18,791 nucleotides of DNA from Lachnospiraceae bacterium (GTDB lineage Bacteria > Bacillota > Clostridia > Lachnospirales > Lachnospiraceae). How positions within the stretch are numbered: position 1 is the stretch's first letter; each line of letters opens with the position of its first letter. The notes beneath the pieces were generated by a model, which was not told the DNA's origin, did not search any database, and worked only from the letters and a program-made list of their open reading frames with translations. The stretch spans positions 1 through 18,791 of the forward strand of contig SVEW01000032.1 in the NCBI GenBank assembly GCA_015057205.1, read 5' to 3'. Below are positions 15,160 through 18,791 of this stretch, piece after piece. A program made the translations under genes and the position numbers.

Positions 15160-16650
15160 TTATCCTTTTTCCTTGCTTCGTGGCTCACGATGGACATGCA
15201 TTCTTCTTTCAAACATCTCCTTCCAGAGTGTCGGATAAAAAAGAATCAGCAACGGGAACAATTCCAACCGCCCAGCCAACATGTCAAACATAAGTACATA
15301 CTTAGAACCATCACTGAAAAATCCGAAATTCCACGTCGGACCAACCAATTCCAGTCCCGGGCCGATATTATTAATCGTAGCGGCAACCGCCGTAAAGGTG
15401 GTTGTCATATCCCGCCCCTCCAACGACACCAAAAACACCGATGCGGCAAACACCAACACAAAGGTGATAAAATATACGTTCACAGAACGGGCAACACCAT
15501 GTTCCACCGGCTTGCCGTCCATCTTAATCTTCATAATGCTCTTCGGATGAATATAGGAAACCAGTTCCCTTCGCACACTTTTAATCAGAATGATAAAACG
15601 GGATACCTTAATACCACCACCGGTACTTCCGGCACAGGCACCTATAAACATCAGAAGCACAAGCACCGTTTTACTGGCCTGACTCCACTGATCGAAATCC
15701 GTCGTGGAAAATCCTGTCGTGGTAATAATGGATGCCACCTGAAAAGCCGTGTGACGCAATCCGATGCCAATACTGTGGTAAATCAAACGGGTATTCGGCA
15801 AAATCAATGCAATGGCTGCAACAATGGTCAGAAAATAATAGCGCACCTCTTCCATGGAAAAAGCCTTGCGTATCTCACCAAATACCAAAAAGTAAAAGGC
15901 ATTAAAATTCACACCGAATAGAATCATAAATATGGTTACCACCCACTGTAAATACGGTGTATAACCACTAATACTATCGTTACGAATACCAAAACCACCG
16001 GTACCGGCAGTACCGAAGCTGGTACAAATGGCGTCAAACACCGGCATCCTTCCAAATAGTAAAAATAGGAACTCCAAAATTGTCAGTCCAACATAAATCA
16101 AATACAGCAAACGCGCCGTCTGACGAACTTTCGGTACAAGCTTACCCACAGACGGTCCCGGGCTTTCTGCCCGCATCAGGTTCATTGGCGAACCACCGTT
16201 TAACGGCATAACCGCAAGCAAAAACACCAATACACCCATACCGCCAATCCAATGGGTAAAACTACGCCAAAACAATGCCGTATTGGAAAGTGCTTCCACA
16301 TCTGACAAAATACTGGCTCCGGTTGTGGTAAAACCGGAAATGGTCTCAAACAAAGCATCCGCAAAGGCCGGAATCTCTCCTGCTATCCAAAACGGCATAC
16401 ATCCCACAATACTCATGAGAATCCAACTTAGCGCCGTCATGACACAACCTTCTTTTAAATAAAATACATTGTTCTTTGGTTTACAGAAGGACAACAGGCA
16501 CCCCAGCAAAAAAGCACCTGCCGCAACCGCCAAATAATATCTTCCCTGACTCTCCCGGTAATAAACGGAAACTATACAAGGTAATAATAACAAAATTGCC
16601 TCAATCCTCAGAACACGTCCCAGGATAAAGCGAATCATGGCACTATTCAT
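15160..16650 (-). CDS. trkH: Trk-type potassium uptake channel subunit TrkH
   Basis: Membrane pore for K+ import in the TrkH/KtrB family, gated by TrkA. From the ATG at 16650 it has 496 residues. The four pore-loop repeats can be seen: TTTGAS (108-113), TAGTGGFG (214-221), TTTGFST (310-316) and the NNIGPGL loop (427-433), each with its filter glycine. ACAGSTGGGIKVSR (339-352) and the C-terminal MLAGRLE (458-464) are further family marks. The chosen ATG lies 6 nt after GGAGG and overlaps the end of trkA by 8 nt, indicating translational coupling; the longer reading to 16725 lies within trkA and adds a polar non-family stretch. Second and last gene of the operon. Confidence 0.95.
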   Translation of the reverse strand: MNSAMIRFILGRVLRIEAILLLLPCIVSVYYRESQGRYYLAVAAGAFLLGCLLSFCKPKNNVFYLKEGCVMTALSWILMSIVGCMPFWIAGEIPAFADALFETISGFTTTGASILSDVEALSNTALFWRSFTHWIGGMGVLVFLLAVMPLNGGSPMNLMRAESPGPSVGKLVPKVRQTARLLYLIYVGLTILEFLFLLFGRMPVFDAICTSFGTAGTGGFGIRNDSISGYTPYLQWVVTIFMILFGVNFNAFYFLVFGEIRKAFSMEEVRYYFLTIVAAIALILPNTRLIYHSIGIGLRHTAFQVASIITTTGFSTTDFDQWSQASKTVLVLLMFIGACAGSTGGGIKVSRFIILIKSVRRELVSYIHPKSIMKIKMDGKPVEHGVARSVNVYFITFVLVFAASVFLVSLEGRDMTTTFTAVAATINNIGPGLELVGPTWNFGFFSDGSKYVLMFDMLAGRLELFPLLILFYPTLWKEMFERRMHVHREPRSKEKG

Positions 16651-18052
16651 CCGTCTCCTCCAACATATCCGTAATATCCGTAAATCCGGTATGTGTTGTA
16701 ACCAGCATAACCGTATCTCCGGCATGAATCATATCATGACCGGACGGAATAATAATCTGTCCGTTATGGTTAATAAATGAAACCAGCACGTTCTGTTTAA
16801 TATTCAAATCTCTCAGCGGAATATCAATCACCGCCGACTGTTCATTCACAGAAAACTCAATGGCTTCCACACGTCCATCGTACATATGGGTTAAGGTCTC
16901 TACGCTTACGCTGTCCTTAGAATTCGTGCGGGCACGTACGTAAGCAAGGATCATCTCGGAAGCAATGTGATTCGGGTAAACCACACTTCCCAAAGAAAGA
17001 CCGTTTAATACATTCTTAAAGTTAATGCGGTTAATCTTGGTAATAACCTTTGCATTGGCCTTGGTTACCGAACGGGCATGCAAGGTAAGCAACACATTTA
17101 CCTCATCAATTCCCGTAAGCGGAACAAACGATTCCACATACTCGATTCCCTCTTCTTTAAGTAATTCCTGATCAATACCATCGCCGTTAATAATAATGGC
17201 TTCCGGCAACAAGATACTCAATTCTTCGCATCGTTTCTTATCCGCTTCAATAATCTTAACATCGATGCCCAGGGTAAGCAGATGACGTGCCAGGTAATAG
17301 GCACCCTTTCCTCCACCGATAATCAAGGTATCCTTTACACGATTCGTCTTAATGCCAATCTCCTTAAGAAACGGTGCCACCTTCTTACGGGCGGTAACAA
17401 AGGAAACCAAATCTCCCTCTTTTAACACAAAATCACCGGATGGGATAATCACTTCATTTCCACGTTCAACCCCGCATATAAGAACTTTATTCGCAAGACC
17501 GGATGCGGATTCCGAAATTGCGCGGTCACACAGCATACTGTCCTTCGGTATATAAAACTTTACCATATCCGCCTGTCCATGGGCAAAAGAGTTCACTTCC
17601 AAAGCACTTGGCAAATACAGAATACGAGCCATATCCATCGCTGCTTCCATTTCCGGATTAATAATCATAGCAAGTCCCAGTTTCTCTTGCAAATAGCTTA
17701 CTTCATGGCTGTAATCCGGTGTTCGCACACGGGCAATCGCTGCACAGTCTCCCACCTGCGTAGCAATGGTACAACAAAGAAGATTCAATTCATCCGATGC
17801 AGTAACCGCAATAAACAAATCTGCATCCTTGATTCCGGCTTCCACCTGGGTAGTATAGCTGGCCCCATTGCCACAAATTCCCATTACATCATTAAAATTC
17901 GCAACACTGCTGACCTTCTGCGCATTGCTGTCAATAATGGTCACATCATGCCCTTCTTTGCTCAACTGCTCGACCAGTGTCATTCCCACTTTACCGCAAC
18001 CAACGATAATAATTTTAAGTCCGTTCTTTTTAAGACCGAGTTTTGAAAACAT
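16643..18052 (-). CDS. trkA: Trk potassium uptake system regulatory subunit TrkA
   Basis: Cytoplasmic RCK protein that binds nucleotides and opens or closes TrkH. 469 residues with two RCK_N/RCK_C pairs in tandem, as in E. coli TrkA (458). First Rossmann unit: GCGKVG (18-23) and the ribose-binding Asp41 in IIDSNAQK. Second unit: GGGKGA (246-251) with Glu269 at the end of beta-2. RCK_C lobes at about 150-228 and 375-455. The Asp at the first site fits NAD(H) binding. The ATG at 18052 has GGGAG 8 nt upstream. trkH follows with an 8-nt overlap. An extended -10 is seen upstream at 18082-18090. Confidence 0.95.
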   Translation of the reverse strand: MFSKLGLKKNGLKIIIVGCGKVGMTLVEQLSKEGHDVTIIDSNAQKVSSVANFNDVMGICGNGASYTTQVEAGIKDADLFIAVTASDELNLLCCTIATQVGDCAAIARVRTPDYSHEVSYLQEKLGLAMIINPEMEAAMDMARILYLPSALEVNSFAHGQADMVKFYIPKDSMLCDRAISESASGLANKVLICGVERGNEVIIPSGDFVLKEGDLVSFVTARKKVAPFLKEIGIKTNRVKDTLIIGGGKGAYYLARHLLTLGIDVKIIEADKKRCEELSILLPEAIIINGDGIDQELLKEEGIEYVESFVPLTGIDEVNVLLTLHARSVTKANAKVITKINRINFKNVLNGLSLGSVVYPNHIASEMILAYVRARTNSKDSVSVETLTHMYDGRVEAIEFSVNEQSAVIDIPLRDLNIKQNVLVSFINHNGQIIIPSGHDMIHAGDTVMLVTTHTGFTDITDMLEETDE

Positions 18053-18081
18053 CGCTCATTCTCCCTTCTTCAATAGGATAT

Positions 18082-18090
18082 ACTATAACA
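18082..18090 (-). promoter_or_regulatory. Probable extended -10 promoter of trkA-trkH
   Basis: TGT followed by TATAGT on the minus strand (18090-18082) makes an extended -10. No convincing -35 hexamer is seen 16-18 nt upstream, which is acceptable for extended -10 promoters. Transcription would start near 18075. Confidence 0.45.
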
Positions 18091-18134
18091 CTTTTTTAAC
18101 CGCAAGGAAAGTACTAGATATTGATTTTTTTATG

Positions 18135-18163
18135 TTTAAAACCAATAGGTAATGTGGTACCAT
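18135..18163 (+). promoter_or_regulatory. Probable promoter of the D-2-hydroxyacid dehydrogenase gene
   Basis: TTTAAA (18135-18140), 17 nt, TACCAT (18158-18163), with TG one base before the -10 (extended -10). It points to the gene starting at 18204 and is divergent from trkA. The 18053-18203 gap shows no other feature that I can support. Confidence 0.5.
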
Positions 18164-18203
18164 AGAAATAATGGAACAATAATACAGAAAAGAGGACAAA
18201 AGC

Positions 18204-18791
18204 ATGAATATTGTGGTACTTGAACGAAACAGTGTCGGTACCGACATCGACTTAAACTACGAAGAACTCGGTAACGTAACCTATTATGCAAACACCGTCA
18301 CAGCTGAAGAAGTAGCAGAACGCGTCAAGGATGCCGACATCATCGTTGGCAACAAATCTCCGCTAAACGAAGCTTCCTTAAAAGATGCCAAAAACGTAAA
18401 ACTCATAACCGTTTTTGCAACCGGCTATGACAACATAGACTTAGACTATTGCAATAAGCGTGGCATTCTGGTAGAGAACATCGTAAACTATTCTACCGCC
18501 ATGGTTGCACAGCACACCTTTGCCCTGGCGCTAAGCCTTTACGAAAAACTGCCCCACTACGATCAATATGTCAAAAGCGGCACTTACGCATCCCAAAGCC
18601 GTTTTTCCAATTTTGACGTTCCTTTCTATGAATTCGAAGGAAAAACCTGGGGTATCATTGGCATGGGCAACATCGGCCGCCGGGTTGCGCGGATTGCCAC
18701 AGCCTTTGATGCAAAGGTGGTTTTTTACTCTGTTACCGGAAATAGTAACGTTACCGAGTATCCACAGGTAGATTTCGAAACCCTATTAAAA
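18204..18791 (+). CDS. D-isomer specific 2-hydroxyacid dehydrogenase, C-terminus beyond window
   Basis: NAD-dependent reductase/dehydrogenase of D-2-hydroxyacids. 196 residues are visible. Residues 1-100 form the N-terminal catalytic domain (DADIIVGN, FATGYDNIDL, VENIVNYSTAMVAQHTFAL). The Rossmann core begins with GKTWGIIGMGNIGRRVA; the GMGNIG motif at 153-158 binds NAD. The catalytic Arg, Glu and His of the family lie beyond the right edge, so activity cannot be judged. The first half is closest in feel to glycerate/D-lactate dehydrogenase types, but the substrate is open. ATG at 18204 with GAGGA 7 nt before it. It is the only plus-strand gene here, divergent from trkA. Confidence 0.9.
   Translation, partial: MNIVVLERNSVGTDIDLNYEELGNVTYYANTVTAEEVAERVKDADIIVGNKSPLNEASLKDAKNVKLITVFATGYDNIDLDYCNKRGILVENIVNYSTAMVAQHTFALALSLYEKLPHYDQYVKSGTYASQSRFSNFDVPFYEFEGKTWGIIGMGNIGRRVARIATAFDAKVVFYSVTGNSNVTEYPQVDFETLLK

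Noticed and set aside
15133..15921. Long plus-strand ORF opposite trkH
   Set aside because: Composition is that of a shadow frame (runs of His, Asn, Gln, Lys), with no family motifs, and it lies antisense to a clear trkH.
16651..16725. In-frame extension of trkH into trkA
   Set aside because: Lies wholly within trkA; the ATG at 16650 has GGAGG at the right distance and gives a normal TrkH.

Overview
The window looks like chromosomal DNA of a Gram-positive, low-to-mid GC member of the Clostridia, most likely a Lachnospiraceae-type gut anaerobe. The reasons are a HelD-type RNA polymerase recycling ATPase, a NiaR repressor inside a nadABC operon, strong AGGAGG-type ribosome binding sites, a large secreted subtilisin of the lactocepin/Vpr type, and a kinase N-terminus resembling a DUF (DUF3877, from memory) that I associate with Lachnospiraceae. 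This placement rests on gene content only.

Layout, left to right; almost everything reads on the minus strand. (1) 1-3192: most of a secreted S8 protease, its C-terminus cut by the window edge, with its own promoter at 3293-3321. (2) 3361-9396: a NAD de novo synthesis operon. A promoter whose -35 lies inside a perfect operator palindrome (9371-9396, read as the NiaR site) starts transcription at about 9349, exactly at the foot of a 175-nt, roughly 60-bp hairpin leader. Then come nadA, nadB, nadC, niaR and, 12 nt later, a cytoplasmic hybrid histidine kinase; a strong terminator at 3361-3417 closes the unit. (3) 9412-9594: a small predicted membrane protein with its own promoter. (4) 9694-9916: eight copies of a 10-bp word (TCGGTCACAG) in strictly alternating orientation, about 31 bp apart; the last inverted pair is a terminator. 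(5) 9953-15008: a three-gene operon of a HelD-like ATPase, a MATE exporter and a nitroreductase. The HelD protein carries an extra C-terminal domain resembling the N-terminal beta-sandwich of GH31 alpha-glucosidases. (6) 15119-18052: a trkA-trkH potassium uptake operon with overlapping genes. (7) 18204-18791: divergent start of a D-2-hydroxyacid dehydrogenase, cut by the right edge.

How the genes work together: NadB oxidises aspartate to iminoaspartate, NadA condenses it with dihydroxyacetone phosphate to quinolinate, and NadC makes nicotinate mononucleotide. NiaR closes a feedback loop on its own operon. The kinase in the same transcript has no obvious place in this pathway. TrkA gates TrkH. 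The HelD-MATE-nitroreductase cluster looks like a stress or xenobiotic resistance unit, which is inference.

The parts most worth a second look are the nadA leader hairpin with its promoter/operator, the kinase fusion in the NAD operon, the HelD-GH31-N fusion, and the alternating 10-bp repeat array.
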